From: Brassica napus
Lineage: Eukaryota; Streptophyta; Magnoliopsida; Brassicales; Brassicaceae
Length of the DNA stretch: 64,000 bases
Direction of reading: 5' to 3'
Assembly (NCBI RefSeq): GCF_020379485.1
Contig: NC_063450.1
Span: forward strand, 46,900,681-46,964,680
The translations under genes were made by a program, and so were the position numbers. Numbering within the stretch: the first letter of the stretch is position 1; every line of letters begins with the position of its first letter. Below, piece after piece: positions 24,653 to 36,622 of the stretch. A model generated the notes under the pieces. That model was not told the DNA's origin and did not search any database. It saw only the letters and a list, made by a program, of their open reading frames with translations.

Positions 24653-26106
24653 GTTATATGTGTGTATAAAATATACTGCATAAAATATTGGTTTCATAGA
24701 CGTGTTTAATCTATAAATGTCGATACAAATATTGATTATACATCAAATGAATATTTATTTTTTGGCATGTTTTCATGTTTGAAATATATATATCTGCAAA
24801 ATTACCATTGACAGATTAGTGAAGTTACAAATTTAAAGCTTTACAAAATAAATAAAAATTAAAAACAATTAAATTATTCTTTCATTTCTAATTTTTCAAC
24901 AATTTGACCAGAAAAATTAAAACAGTTCATTTATTCTTAACGTAAATAAAAAAGACAAAAACAGTTTTAATTGTCTCAACCATTACAACACGATCTCAAC
25001 TCCGTACTAAGTCAACTTTAAACGAACACTAGAATCACTCAGATAACAAATTTGTTTACAATTTTTTTCCAAACAGTTTACTTTTTTCCACAACTGATGC
25101 TTGTGTCTTTCCTATAATTATATTTTTTTAAGAAAGGCCTTTGATTTTTCTTTTCTTAAGAAAGTTTTTGAAGTTGCGGAAGAAGCGAAGTTATAGATGG
25201 CTTCTGGAAATCCGCTGGTGTACATTGGTGGTGCAGACGAGTTCCTATATTTGTTTAGCAAATGAGTAAGTAATAAATTTTTGAGTCTCAGCATTTAATT
25301 ATTATTCTTTATGCAATTTTGAATTCTTTTTACCTTTTTTGTAGAGGAGTCGTTGTTACCACGTCTTTACATAACGAGTTTTTTTCGAACCAAAGCTGGT
25401 CAATGAAAACTTAGGTCTATGTTTCAGATTGATTGTAACAAAGAAGAGTGAGACAATGAGAAGAAAAGACTTCAAACTTACAAGGAAATTGTCTGCATAA
25501 AACAAACTATATTCTAGGATGAAGACTGAAGAAGAAGGGAAACTCCAAAATACCAGAGACTCTTATTGTTCATAGTTTGGTTAACAGGTTAGATGCATAA
25601 CCTTTTAATATCAAAATTTTGTTATATGCTTGACCAAATTGTTAATATCGAATTTGTGCAAGCCTCGAATGACTATTATTAAAAGTATTTAATATAAAAA
25701 TATCATAGGCTTCGTGTATCTGATGTATATTCTTGAGAAATTTTAAATTTGATAAAAATAAAGTAAAATAAAATAAAATAAGTTATTAGTTAAATATGTT
25801 CATATATTGAATTATTAGTATACTATCAGTCTATCTCATATATCAATCAACTAAGTATAAATTCTAAATTGTGCAATATTTCTTTAACTATATTTTACTA
25901 AATTGTGATAAACTAAATTAATGTCATGTTATCATCAATTATTTTTTCCTAATTAAAATCTAAATTTCTTCTAATTATTCAAATTTAATTTTATTTTACA
26001 TAAAAGTAATCATGTTTTTGTAACAACACAGTTAAGTTGAAGTGTTTAACTAAAAAAAAGGCTTTTGTTACTAATCATGGATAAAGGAAATAACATTTTA
26101 ATTTAA
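24381..26106. other. Intergenic AT-rich sequence with a microsatellite
   Basis: Contains an (AT)n microsatellite at 24598-24649. A short frame starting MASGNPLVYIGGADEFLYLF at 25198 ends after 22 codons and may be an exon scrap, but I cannot identify it. Otherwise nothing is seen. Confidence 0.4.
24598..24649. repeat. (AT)n microsatellite
   Basis: About 25 uninterrupted AT dinucleotides. It is likely polymorphic among accessions. Confidence 0.95.
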
Positions 26107-26520
26107 TCCCTTATATATTAAAGGAGAAGCATTTTAATAAATGCGTTCACACTAAACTGGACACATGTCACGTGTAGAAGCATTGTAATAAATGCGTCCA
26201 CATTAAAATGAACACATGTCACATGTAGAGAGATTCTCAGCCAAACTCTATATAAATATGTTCACACTATGTACTTTATGTTTTTTTAATATAAATCTCA
26301 CATGCATGGTTCTTCTTTACGTTATTTTTACTGTTTACGAATAGAGCTGGACACATTATTTATAAATTTTGATTCGGTTCGTTATCCGTTTTGATTCGAA
26401 CCAAAAAATCTGGATATCCGTTACTCTACGAAGCAAATCAAATACTAAAATGCAATATCCGTAAAACAAACAAATCATAAATATCAATATTTATAGGAAC
26501 GGATATCCAATTTGATCTGT

Positions 26521-26552
<32 letters not shown>

Positions 26553-27207
26553 TATAAAGAATTTATATAAGTTATATATTATAGTTTATATAAATTTTAC
26601 AATATTTTTGTTTTTAAATAATTTCATTTTAAGAATTTTATTTTTCATGTATTATTTTGATAAAATGTCATTTAATATTAATTACAGTACCTTTATATAT
26701 TTATCAACCATCTTTATTTACTTTTACATACATATACATGTGCACATTGACGTGAGCACGTTATAACTAAGCATTTACCACAACTGAAATATCTAATTTT
26801 TTTGGAATTTAAAATATTCTTTTTCTTAATGCTTCTTTCACTATCGACCAAATTGTAGTAAAATGATTTGTCTTAATAATTTTCTTTTATTTTTTTAACT
26901 ATTATCCATTTAGAAACTATAATATAAAACAATTGGTTCGACATCACGACTATCTAAGATTCATAACATGAAAACAAACAAATAATAGTAATTTTTGATT
27001 ATCACAAGAAAAAAAAAACATCAAACATTTTAACCGAACAAACCAAATAAATATTGATTTAAAATGATAGTTATATTTTATTAGATTAAAAACCAAAAAA
27101 CAACCTAAAACCGAACCGATATACAGATTAAACAGATTAATATTTTCTTATTAAAAAATAACAAAATTAATAATCACATTATGCGCAAGGCGCAGATTAT
27201 TACCTAG
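26107..27207 (+). mobile_element. Non-autonomous Helitron with internal tandem repeat
   Basis: Starts TCCCTTATATATTAAAGGAG at 26107 (preceded by A) and ends with hairpin TGCGC-AAG-GCGCA followed by GATTATTAC and CTAG (27204-27207), then T. Near the 5' end a unit of about 50 bp (GAAGCATTTTAATAAATGCG ... ACACATGTCACGTGTA) is repeated twice. A (TA)n tract lies at 26520-26547. There are no coding domains. Confidence 0.65.
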
Positions 27208-27226
27208 TTAAACACTAAAAAGAGTA

Positions 27227-27258
27227 CTCCGTGCATAGCACGGGTTGAAACATACTAG
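27227..27258 (+). mobile_element. Helitron-type 3' terminus
   Basis: CCGTGC-ATA-GCACGG hairpin followed by GTTGAAACATA and CTAG at 27255-27258. Only 20 bp separates this from the preceding Helitron end, which suggests one Helitron nested in, or fused to, another. The next base is A, not the usual T, and the right copy of the 23.4-kb duplication starts here. Confidence 0.5.
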
Positions 27259-27592
27259 ATTGTCGACATCTCATCAATTTTCATCTACTTCCAGAATTCA
27301 AATAACTTGATTGTCGACATCTTAACGGCCGCTTTTAAAACTTAATAGGAATACAATCACATTACAATAATTGAAAAATAAACTCACTCAAAACATTAGT
27401 ATAAACAAATAATTTTGTTAGCGTGAATATAAAAATGCATCTTGTAGGTTGAAAAAAAGGGAAAAGAATCAGGGTTGTAATGACTAGTGTTACAAAAAAA
27501 AAAAGATAACATTTCAACCATTCATTATGTCACAAGATGACTATTCTCTGATTAATTATGATTTGGCCAATACGACTGTAGTTATACAGAAT
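27255..27592 (+). repeat. Right copy of the dispersed direct duplication
   Basis: Matches the two parts of 23383-24380 without the LINE fragment between them. The join here reads ACATTAGTATAAACAAATAATTTTGTTAGCG, the probable uninterrupted site. The offset between copies is about 3.87 kb. Confidence 0.75.
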
Positions 27593-30500
27593 AATAGTAG
27601 TAATCAGTAAAAAGATGCGGAGAAGGAAAAATATACGAAGAATAAGGGGAAGAGAAAGTGTGGTCTTCTAACCTAAAGGCCTAGGATTCGATCAATCTCG
27701 ATCTAGTCTTCGACATCACTGTCAAGATCACTAATCATGTTTCAGCTATATTAGTAATAAGATTGAATCATTCTTTTTTGTTCAACCATATCGTATTTAA
27801 CTTTGGCTATTTAGATATGTGTGAACTGGATTGCCCACAAATGGTTGAGCTAGATAATTTGGGTCGAGGGAGTTGGCTTTTAAGCAGTGTACTGATACGT
27901 GGTTCTCTGTTTACACATGACAAAACAGCGACATGGGAATATGCTTATAAAAAATGAAATAGTTAGGATTTTGCTAAGAAAAATAATTTAGAAATCAACT
28001 ATTAACAACAAAGTAATTAGGGTAAAAAGTAAATAATTACATTTATATTCGTACCTAGCCAGCCGCTTAGGTCCAACTAAAAATAATCCATAGCCGACAT
28101 GAACATGGGATTAGTTTCTAGACGCAACGTATTATTATTGACAATTAGGTGTAATGGAATCAATTTACATAAACAAATTTTAAAAACCGGTGTAACAAAA
28201 AAAAAATGAAAAAATCGTTATTGACATGACATCCGTAATTGAACCAAATATGAAATGCAGCGTCAAAGCTCAACCATACTCGATCAAAACTGTTGTTGTT
28301 ATTTAACAACGATGTTGATTTGGTATATGCAACACACGGTTCACACCATCCCACATATACGGGATATTTATAAAATCGTTTCACGATATTTCTACTAAAT
28401 TTATTATGTGGAAAGTACTATTTATTAAATTTATTTTAGAAGAATGATGTTTCTGACATTTGCTGCTAAATTCACAGCAGGATATACATCTAGCGTCCGT
28501 ACAAAACCCACAAATATCATTCATTGGTGTGTTTGAACTTGCGACTCAATGTGTCTTAATCATATGTTGATTTGAATGAAATGTTTGAATGTCTCAAGTA
28601 ATTTACAAAAAAAAATATTACGAATTTAATGCTAAAAGTATCTAATTTCTGTTCAACTAATCACTGATGTCGAATAACTTAACGTCTTAAAACCCACAAC
28701 AATTTCGATGGATCTAAAAGTTTTTCAACTTATTAAAAATATTATTTGTACTTGTGGATCTGCGGATCATGCTAAGTAGCTAACAAATTAAAACAACGAA
28801 TTATGGATTTTAAACCTGGTTATAACTATATAATGGCATATTAAAGTGGTGTCAATTTTGGATTCTAACACCTTTTTAGTTTATTAGGTTTGTTACATTT
28901 AGTTTTCAATTTTAGAAAGCAAAAAATATTATGTCATCTTGAAGTATTTTTTCTTAATATTTATCAATAAGTATTTCCCTATATTAAAAATGTTACATCT
29001 TTTTATCGCCAGGGAATACTTGTTCTTTACTTTGGTGGATCGTAAATGTAATTAATTTATAATCTTCGATATAAAATGTTCTTTTCAGCACTAATACAAA
29101 AATATTAGTTAAAGCTCAGGATTAAATATGAATTAAAATGTGGCTATATAGAAAAAAAATTTCTTTATTAAAACTCAAAATACATAATCTAATAAATGTC
29201 GTCCTACAAAAAAAGAATGAATCTAATAAATCAAAATTAATCAACAATAAAATGTTTTTAGTCCAAGGCAGCGGACAAAAAAGACATTAAGAGTAAATAC
29301 GTGTGTTTGAGAATTTAAAAGTAAATATATGTGTCGCAAAATTATTAGAAAAGGACAAAGAGGATACGAGAAAAGCCAGTTCCACCTTCTACGTTTTAAA
29401 TAAACATATATTACGAGAACAGTGATAGTTTGGAAAATTTATTGACATGTCCAAATGCGTAAACAAAGTTTCAAACGAAAACATTTCCATTATTTCATTA
29501 CCATATCCGCCTTTGAACTTTCTTTTAGTACTTTTGTAATTATTCCGGTAGAACTAAAGATTGGCATCATTCAGTTTCTTACTCAATATGTTACCAAGAA
29601 CAAAAATACATCTGCTACACATACGTTTTCTTATGTCAACACTCAAATATGCTTAGTAAGCAAAAAAAAGCAAACTTGACTGACGATTTTTTTTTTTGAG
29701 AAAAGAACTAACGAAAAATATTATGCATGCATATTTATTTAAACATGAATTAAGTAAACATCTAAATGTTTCATAATTCGTTCAATAATTTGAACAGTTG
29801 TGCCATATATATTTGGTAAAGTAGTTTGAGACATTGGTCAGAAAAAAAAATCGATACAATATGAACGTGATGATAAAAAATCTAAGTACTATGAAAGCCT
29901 TTAGTTCAAAAAAAAATCTAAGTACTAGATAAAAATACATTAAATACACCACACATTTAATTAAAAAATGGGCCATTGGGTCCTTTAATTTTCCACTTTG
30001 TACAGGCCAATAAGATTATACGAAAAAGGAGAAAATCAAAGTGGAAACTGAAAAAGGACCGAAAAGACCATAAAGTTTATCTCTTGTACTAATTTACCAT
30101 TTTTCTCTCTGTAGTCTACCTACTCTGGTCATGGCTGCTATTAGTGATTATCTTCCGATTTGAATTCGTGCAGTTTTTATCATATGCAATTTTTCTAATT
30201 CAAAAATATTTATATGCATTAAAAGAACATAAAGAAAAAATAAAATTTTGTTTTGTAATTTGAATTATGTATTGGGTCCCATTGTTTGTACATATATCAA
30301 GTTCAGCAAGTACAAATGTTATTAATCAAAATTTTGACCCACAAGATTAAAAAAACTCATCTATTCTGTTTGAATAATATTTCACTGATTTTGGTAGTTT
30401 CAAAAACAATTTACCGAATTATTAAATTACTTCTTTATATTATATTATATTTATTTTATATTATTTATTCTTAGTTTTGACTTTTATGAGTTTATACATA

Positions 30501-30599
30501 TTTTATGTAAACTATTAAATAATCTTTTGTGGAGTATTATATTTTTTCATGTTATTATATTATTTTAAGTATGAAATAAAAACATTAAAGATTAAAATG
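27593..30599. other. Intergenic AT-rich sequence
   Basis: About 3 kb without a supported gene. Frames at 27763-27957, 28160-28384, 29455-29679 and 29782-29976 have no recognisable motif and look like chance frames. Confidence 0.4.
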
Positions 30600-30790
30600 A
30601 CCATTTCATAAACAGAAAAAAGTTTAACTCCAAAATAGAGTAATAGGTAAGATTATTCTATAAATAAAGTAACCCTAGCCATTATTCCATTTTGAAGTTG
30701 AATACGGAGTGGAGTTAGAAAAGATTTTACTCTAAAATTGAGTATGAAGTTAAAAATAGAGTAGAGTTGGAGATGCCCTTGTATTAACTA
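30600..30790. repeat. MITE-like 'GAGTTGGAGATGCCC' repeat
   Basis: The block TTTAACTCCAAAATAGAG...GAGTAGAGTTGGAGATGCCCTT contains several loosely inverted ACTCCATTTT/GAGTTGAA units. Such repeats are common throughout Brassicaceae intergenic DNA. Exact borders and target duplication are not clear. Confidence 0.35.
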
Positions 30791-31792
30791 ATACAAGATG
30801 AATAATTATGCTAACCCTTATATTAAGTTAAATTTTTTAAGTCTTTTGTCAATTTTTTTAAGTCACGAAGAAACCCCTATGTATATATTCTTTGCCGGCT
30901 CTATAGGAGTAAAGTTAAAGAGTCTATGTGAAAACAAAAGGTCAGAAGATGTGAAAACAAAGGGTCGGAAGACTCAAAAAGCAAGCTCCAAATACTTAAC
31001 GATTTTGTTATATTGATATAATCTTAATTAATGCGTGTTTACTTTTATGGATAAACAACTATCAATCTTTTTCTGTATCTTTTTTTGTTAAGAAAAAGTT
31101 TTCAAGTCAGTGAAGATGAGATTATAATTTCACCATTCGTCATAGCAATCGTTTTATTTGTGTTTATAAATAATAACATATTATATAGGGTTAGCATAAT
31201 TATTGATGTAAATTTTCTGTATGTGGCAGAGTTACATGGGTAAAAGTAAAAACACGGGTAACTTACCTATTATAAGCAGAGATATAGAAAACATTTCTCC
31301 AACGATGTAAAATTTCAAAATTACATGGGTAAAAACTATAGCATGTAAAAGATTCTTTGTTCTAGCACAGTATTAATAAAGTAACATGGTTATGTGAATA
31401 CTAAAAGAACATTTATGGTTAAGAAAAATCAGTTTCTGTTAGCTACGAATTTACCATTTATTTATTTGTATACGAGATATTTGTATCGTAGTTCTTTACA
31501 TAAATTACCCACCCAAATAATGCCCAAAAAGAAAATTTACCCACCCAAATTATTCAAGGGTTTGGAAAATAATAACGCAATAAACAAAACCTTTTGTTAA
31601 TCACGTTCGTTTTTGTACAAAAAGAAAAGAAAAAAATTAACCGGATACCTTTACTTACACGTCACACATTTGGAAACTCACTCCCACGTAAAAGAAAGAA
31701 AACAAAAAAATCCCCATAAAGACAAAACTTACTTAACGACACCATGTCCCATCACTACCGGAAAAATCATTCGCCGGCCGGAATTTGCCGTC
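30791..31792. other. Downstream flank of ERF039
   Basis: No gene recognised. The stretch next to 31792 should hold the ERF039 3' UTR (minus strand). Confidence 0.4.
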
Positions 31793-32338
31793 CTAATAAT
31801 TTTCCATGAAGAAAGGTTCTTCGTACGGGAACGAGTCCCAGAATCCATCAACTTTGTGATCATTCACGTCTAGCAAAAGATCAGGGAGGTCAGAGAAAGC
31901 ATCGTCCGCGGGTGAAGATGACGTCATCGATGAAGTCACCATGCTTGACGGAGACTCCTGTGCTTTCCACTCAACGGCGGCAGCTGTGGCGGCGGCTTGA
32001 ATGTCTTTCGGATCGGCGCTTGCCGGTCTCGGCAAATGGCAAGCGAGCTCCGGGAAATTGAGGTGAGCAGAGCTTCCTTTGATGGCTAAAGCGGCCACGT
32101 CGTGTGCACGCGCCGCCATCTCCGGGGTGGAGAAAGTGCCGAGCCAGATTCTTGATTTCTTTTTTGGCTCTCTGATTTCAGACACCCATTTTCCCCATTG
32201 TCTCATTCTGACCCCACGAAAATTTGGATGCTTAGAAACACCCTTTTGATCATCTTTAGCTTTTGAACTGCTTAAGGTTTTCTCCGGCGCCGGTGACCGG
32301 AGATTACGTTCCGGCTGGGGAAGAGAAGAGTCTTGCAT
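31793..32338 (-). CDS. ERF039: AP2/ERF transcription factor, DREB A-4 subgroup
   Basis: Intronless, 181 residues. One AP2/ERF domain lies at about residues 40-97: [57 protein letters not shown]. The GCC/DRE-contacting positions are Val14 and Glu19 of the domain (WVSEIRE), the DREB signature. The N-terminus is Ser/Lys-rich. The C-terminus is acidic with [16 protein letters not shown] and a terminal [12 protein letters not shown], likely the activation region. Lack of introns is usual in the family. The position between the exostosin and oxygenase genes matches At4g16750 (ERF039). It is expected in the nucleus binding DRE/GCC-type promoters in stress or developmental programmes; direct targets are unknown. 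A foldback element begins about 400 bp upstream. Confidence 0.9.
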   Translation of the reverse strand: MQDSSLPQPERNLRSPAPEKTLSSSKAKDDQKGVSKHPNFRGVRMRQWGKWVSEIREPKKKSRIWLGTFSTPEMAARAHDVAALAIKGSSAHLNFPELACHLPRPASADPKDIQAAATAAAVEWKAQESPSSMVTSSMTSSSPADDAFSDLPDLLLDVNDHKVDGFWDSFPYEEPFFMENY

Positions 32339-32736
32339 CTAAAGGAATGAAAATGTAATACGAGAGAGAGAGAAGTTTTGGTCGGAAGATTATAAAGAAG
32401 TTTTGTTTTGTATTTAGGGGTGTGAGAGAGTAGGAATAGTTGTGACTTGTGAGGAGAGACTGGTTTGCTTCTTCTAATATATACATCCAAATACCGAAGT
32501 AACTATTCTTGTGTGTATGTTTATTCATTTTTATTATTTACAAATTCAATATCTAAAAAAATAAATAAATATCTAAAGCTAAAAAAACTTTGACTGCGTT
32601 AAGATCCTTTTTTATTTTTCTTTTTGTTTCTTCTTGCAATTGTATTTTTATTTTATGTATTGTAATATAATTTTCACTATTTAGACTTGAATTGGACACT
32701 TGTTTGTTTGACTCCTAAATAGTAATTAGAGTATGA
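32339..32736. promoter_or_regulatory. ERF039: ERF039 promoter and 5' UTR region
   Basis: Sequence upstream of the minus-strand ATG. CTTTATAATCTT on the minus strand at about 32385-32396 could serve as a TATA box, with a CT-rich leader (CTCTCTCTC, 32363-32371) between it and the ATG. No other gene is seen. Confidence 0.35.
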
Positions 32737-32892
32737 TTATTAGAGGATTCTTAAGGTGGGATTCTTAGCGCCCGTCTCTTAACTTTTAACTAAAAAAATT
32801 AAGAACCGGCTCTTAAATATCTTATTTAAGAGCCGGTTCTTAGTTTTTTTAGTTAAAAGTTAAGAGACGGGTTCTTATATTCCGCTAATAAC
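32737..32892. mobile_element. Foldback MITE with a 49-bp near-perfect inverted repeat
   Basis: Arm 1 (32771-32819, CCCGTCTCTTAACTTTTAAC...TCTTAAATA) and arm 2 (32823-32871) are reverse complements with one mismatch, separated by 3-4 bp. Outer parts (TTATTAGAGGATTCTTAA left; TTCCGCTAATAA right) extend the inversion imperfectly. The unit is about 155 bp, the size and form of a foldback/MITE. A transcript through it would fold into a long hairpin. Confidence 0.75.
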
Positions 32893-34531
32893 CTTGCTTT
32901 AATAAACTCCCAATAATCATGCTCTTAGTCCTTCCAAATAAAATATAGGTACCTGAACTATGTCGGGTAAATTTAAATTACATTATTCTGATCGAATCTG
33001 AACATTTTTAAATTAACATGGTTTTTAGGCGGTCTACAAAATTAATCAAAGTAGTTTAAAACATACATTAGTTTATCAACATAGATGTTAAGAAGTTTAC
33101 GTCCACAATAAACTGATACGTAAATTAATACTGTATGTAAGAAGATATACTTTTATATTTACTACTAGTTGGTTTTTAAATGAAAACACACGGAGTTCTT
33201 TTAAGATGTCATAAAAATTTGTTTCAAAACCAAATTGTTTCAGGTTTGGATTTTAGGAAATGTATGAGAGAGATGTTTTTACACTTCTAAAAAATATGGT
33301 TTTAAAATTCCGACATGCGTTAGCCATCTTTCATTAAAGTTTCGAAGAATTTTTCTTTTTGAAGTTCTTAAAAAAGTTTTATTTCAAAGTCACGATTTTC
33401 AACATGTGGATATAATCTTCGTATCTGTTATTTTTCATGGCAGGGACACAGTTTCAGTTTTTCACACGTACAATAAATATTAGGAAAAAAAACTAAATGT
33501 GAGTGTAACTGGACGTTGTAGCCTTGTAAGCCCTTATTTATTTTGTAAATGTTTTCAAAATTTATACTAATTTCCATCTTTTGTTTTTCCCCCGAAATTG
33601 TTATATTTTCGTTTTTCCGACCGTGACTCATGTCTGCCTTCAAAGATGTCGCACGTTTTTCACTTTGATTTTGACAAAGGCAACATTAATAACAGTGAAT
33701 ATATCTATAAATATGTCCCTGATTCCGAAGAAAGAAAATTCCTAACCAATGGTATGTCTTGCTACAATGTTATATATGAAGTCATTTTGAAAATTTCAAC
33801 CAATACATTGAAGCTGATTCTTCCAAATTTTATTCCTCTCAACTAATCTTTTTGGTAGAAGATCGGTTATTGATAGAGAATGTTCTGTTAGCATATGCAT
33901 TAGTCAAATGCTACCATAAAAGTATGGTCTCAGCAAGATGTGCGATCGAAAGTTTTTGACAATCTACAATGGCCTTTCTTCTTGTTTGCTCTAACGGCTC
34001 GCGGCTTCTCAAGTGAACACGTTGTTTGGATTGAAGTGCATTTCTCTTATCTCCTTTTCAGTCTAGGTCAATGGCGAGCTAACATAATATTTTAACAGCA
34101 AAAAGGGTCTTAGACAAGGAACTAATTTGTATGGGTCTCCGTTTGTATGTTGCAACGACTTGCGACTATAATCTGCAAAAAAATTAATTTTTAGTCATTA
34201 ATTTTTTCAGCGAGTAGTCATGCGATACTAAAATGAACCATAACTTGCGACATGTGATCTGATCACACGATCAATCCCATTAACAACAAAATGAACAACT
34301 GCGACATATGATTTATCGCAGGTCGATGCGATATACAAACGAACATGACCATATTTAAAAGATTTTTATAATGTTAATGAGAATAAAAAAAGAGAGAGGA
34401 GTTTTTAGATGTGAAAAATTCTTTAAACTAATTAAAATCTCATTGACCAAAAAAACTAATTAAAATTTCTTTCGATTATTTTAATAAGAACGGAAGTACG
34501 AGGTGGGCATTTACCGTTTTTGATTTGGTAG
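32893..34531. other. Intergenic AT-rich sequence
   Basis: No gene recognised. The frame at 33598-33846 has no recognisable motif. Confidence 0.4.
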
Positions 34532-34866
34532 ATGGTTGTAGATATGTTAACTGATCTTACGGAAAATTCAGGAACAAAAGTGTTGGAAATCGGTAAAATT
34601 GCAAGGTATAAAGACTTAAAGTCAAAAGGCATTCAAGACGATGTTAAAGACTCCACGTACAAGAAATGTTGCGAAAAATCAGATCAACCGTCCTGCCATT
34701 GGCCTCAACTGGCCCCGATGATATGCTATGGAGACGTGGCGAAGATCCTTTCAAAGATTCCTTTTCACAAAGAAGATGTGGGATCAGATCAGAGCTAAAA
34801 ACTCGTGTTTGTGACACAATGTGTTTTTGTACCAAAGACGCAAAATTCAAGAGCGGATAGCCTAGC
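34532..34866 (+). mobile_element. Degraded LINE fragment (region before zf-RVT)
   Basis: Around 34680-34790 one plus-strand frame reads STGPDDMLWRRGEDPFKDSF followed by SQRR and, with a frame change, WDQIRAKNSCL. This is the 'D..LWR.G.D.FK..FS...TWEQIR' motif preceding the zf-RVT of plant LINE ORF2. The match is short and the frame is broken, so this is a remnant only. Upstream sequence may belong to the same element. Confidence 0.5.
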
Positions 34867-35590
34867 ACGCAGTGCCAGGAAGCAGCCGTTGTTTGTCGTT
34901 CACATGGATCAAGATCTACCGGAGTGGTTCACAGAGTCAATATGAGTCTGTATTTGATGACAAAAAAAAAAGTGACACAATGTGTTTTTGAATCAGTTTT
35001 TTCGACCATAAATATTTTTGGACAACACGGTAACTTTATGGGCATTTCTCTTAAATAGATTATTTTCAAGTTTTGATCACAAATATATACCACAAAGAAG
35101 AAAATGACCAAAATGTTTATTTAATAGGTAAAAAGATTCTAATACCCTAACTATATAAAAATTTTTTTTAAAAAAATTAAAAAAATAATATTTTTAAATA
35201 GTTTTAGATTATATGTTTTCAAATTCGAAATTTTTTATAAAACTTTTTTTTTTGAAATTGTTTTTCGAATTTTTTTTTCAAATTTTCCCTTTGTAATTCG
35301 AAAATATTTTTTGAAACTATTTTTAAAATTTTTTATTTTCAAATTTTTAATATTTATTTTTAATTTTATAATTTTTTTTATTTTCAAATTTTTAATATTT
35401 ATTTTTAATTTTATAAAATTTTAAACCTCAATCCCAAATTCTAAGGTTTGGATTAGTTAATCCTAGGGATATAAGTGTATATTTACCTTTTTAATGAAAC
35501 ATTTTAGTCATTTTAATTTTTAGAATCTATATTTGTAACAAAAAAAAATTTTAGTGCTATCAGGGTATTTCTCTAACTTTGTATAACATA
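34867..35590. other. Intergenic AT-rich sequence
   Basis: Strongly AT-rich with runs of T and a local duplication (TTTTTTATTTTCAAATTTTT twice at about 35330-35400). No gene is seen. Confidence 0.4.
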
Positions 35591-35700
35591 AATGGGACAA
35601 TAGTCGCCGGGACAGAATAGCCTAGTGGTAACACTAGAGTGAACTGGATCCCAAGGCACCCTGGTTCGACTCCTCCGGGATTCCAGAGAGCAACCCAGTG

Positions 35701-35743
<43 letters not shown>

Positions 35744-35753
35744 GACAATAGTC
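35591..35753 (+). mobile_element. tRNA-derived SINE with 15-bp target-site duplication
   Basis: AATGGGACAATAGTC at 35591-35605 is repeated exactly at 35739-35753. Between them is a roughly 97-bp body plus about 37 A. The body has a tRNA-type RNA polymerase III box A (TAGCCTAGTGG, 35618-35628) and box B (GGTTCGACTCC, 35663-35673), spaced as in tRNA-related SINEs. The exact duplication and pure A-tail point to a recent insertion. Brassica S1-like and other Brassicaceae SINE families have this build; the exact family was not determined. Confidence 0.9.
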
Positions 35754-36361
35754 TTTAACAACGGTCAGTTTTAGACGCTCGTTTAACCGGTCTACGAATT
35801 ATATTTGCACTTGGACACTTGCGAATATAATTGTATTGTTTTAATTTAATTCACGAAGCATTTTTTTAGTCAAGAAATTGTGTGAAAGATGTTGACAAAA
35901 AAAAAACAAAGAAATTGTGTAGAAGATTGCTGCGGACGATGCGCGTACGCAAAACGACATATATACACATTTATATACATGTACAACAGTATGATGTGGA
36001 GAATGTATACATTTAATCTAGAAGATCTGAATTCGAATCCGCACCGTACCAAATTTCTACAGTGCATGATCACCGGGGTTTTCACATTTTCTCTCCGGTG
36101 AATGGTTTACCACTTTTTTTTAATATAATTTAGAGGAATGGTTTACCACTTTTTTTTAATATAATTTAGAGGGAGCAAGTTACGTATTAGTTTGATCGTG
36201 GGGTCCATTTGACGCTTTATACAGCGAAAAAATGTAACACTAAAATTACAATTCTACAACCAAGAGGTTGCTCATCTTCGGCATTAGTGTTTCGACTTAG
36301 AAAACATATAAGACTGGATATCTAATAGACTAATACTAATCTGAAAATACATTATTGTGAA
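35754..36361. other. Intergenic sequence
   Basis: No gene. A 33-bp sequence (GAGGAATGGTTTACCACTTT... and GTGAATGGTTTACCACTTT...) is tandemly duplicated around 36099-36172. Confidence 0.4.
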
Positions 36362-36622
36362 CAGTGGCGGAACCAACCCCACTTTCTAGAGGGGTCAATT
36401 ATATTATAAGCATATAACATATTGGTCAATAGCTAAAATTTGTAACATACCAACCCCACTTTCTAGAGGGGTCAATTATATTATAAGCATTTAACATATT
36501 GGTCAACAGCTAAAATTTGTAACATTTTCTCAGTTATTAAATTCAAAATACATGTAATTTTTTTTTTCAAAAATCCACATAGGTCATTTGACACCCCTCA
36601 CAATAAGCTACCTCCACCACTG
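36362..36622. mobile_element. hAT-like MITE containing a 77-bp tandem duplication
   Basis: Ends CAGTGGCGGA (36362) and TCCACCACTG (36622) form short imperfect terminal inverted repeats of the CAGTGGCGG type common in hAT-derived Brassicaceae elements. The flanking 8-mers ATTGTGAA and ATTATGAG are similar but not identical. Inside, 77 bp starting ACCAACCCCACTTTCTAGAG repeat in tandem (36372-36448, 36449-36525) with two differences. Confidence 0.6.

Noticed and set aside
24499..24697. Tyr/Ile repeat frames (YIYIYIYI)
   Set aside because: Translation of the (AT)n microsatellite.
35641..35700. tRNA gene suggested by a perfect B box (GGTTCGACTCC)
   Set aside because: No cloverleaf can be drawn around it, and it is followed by a poly(A) tail and a target duplication; it is a SINE.
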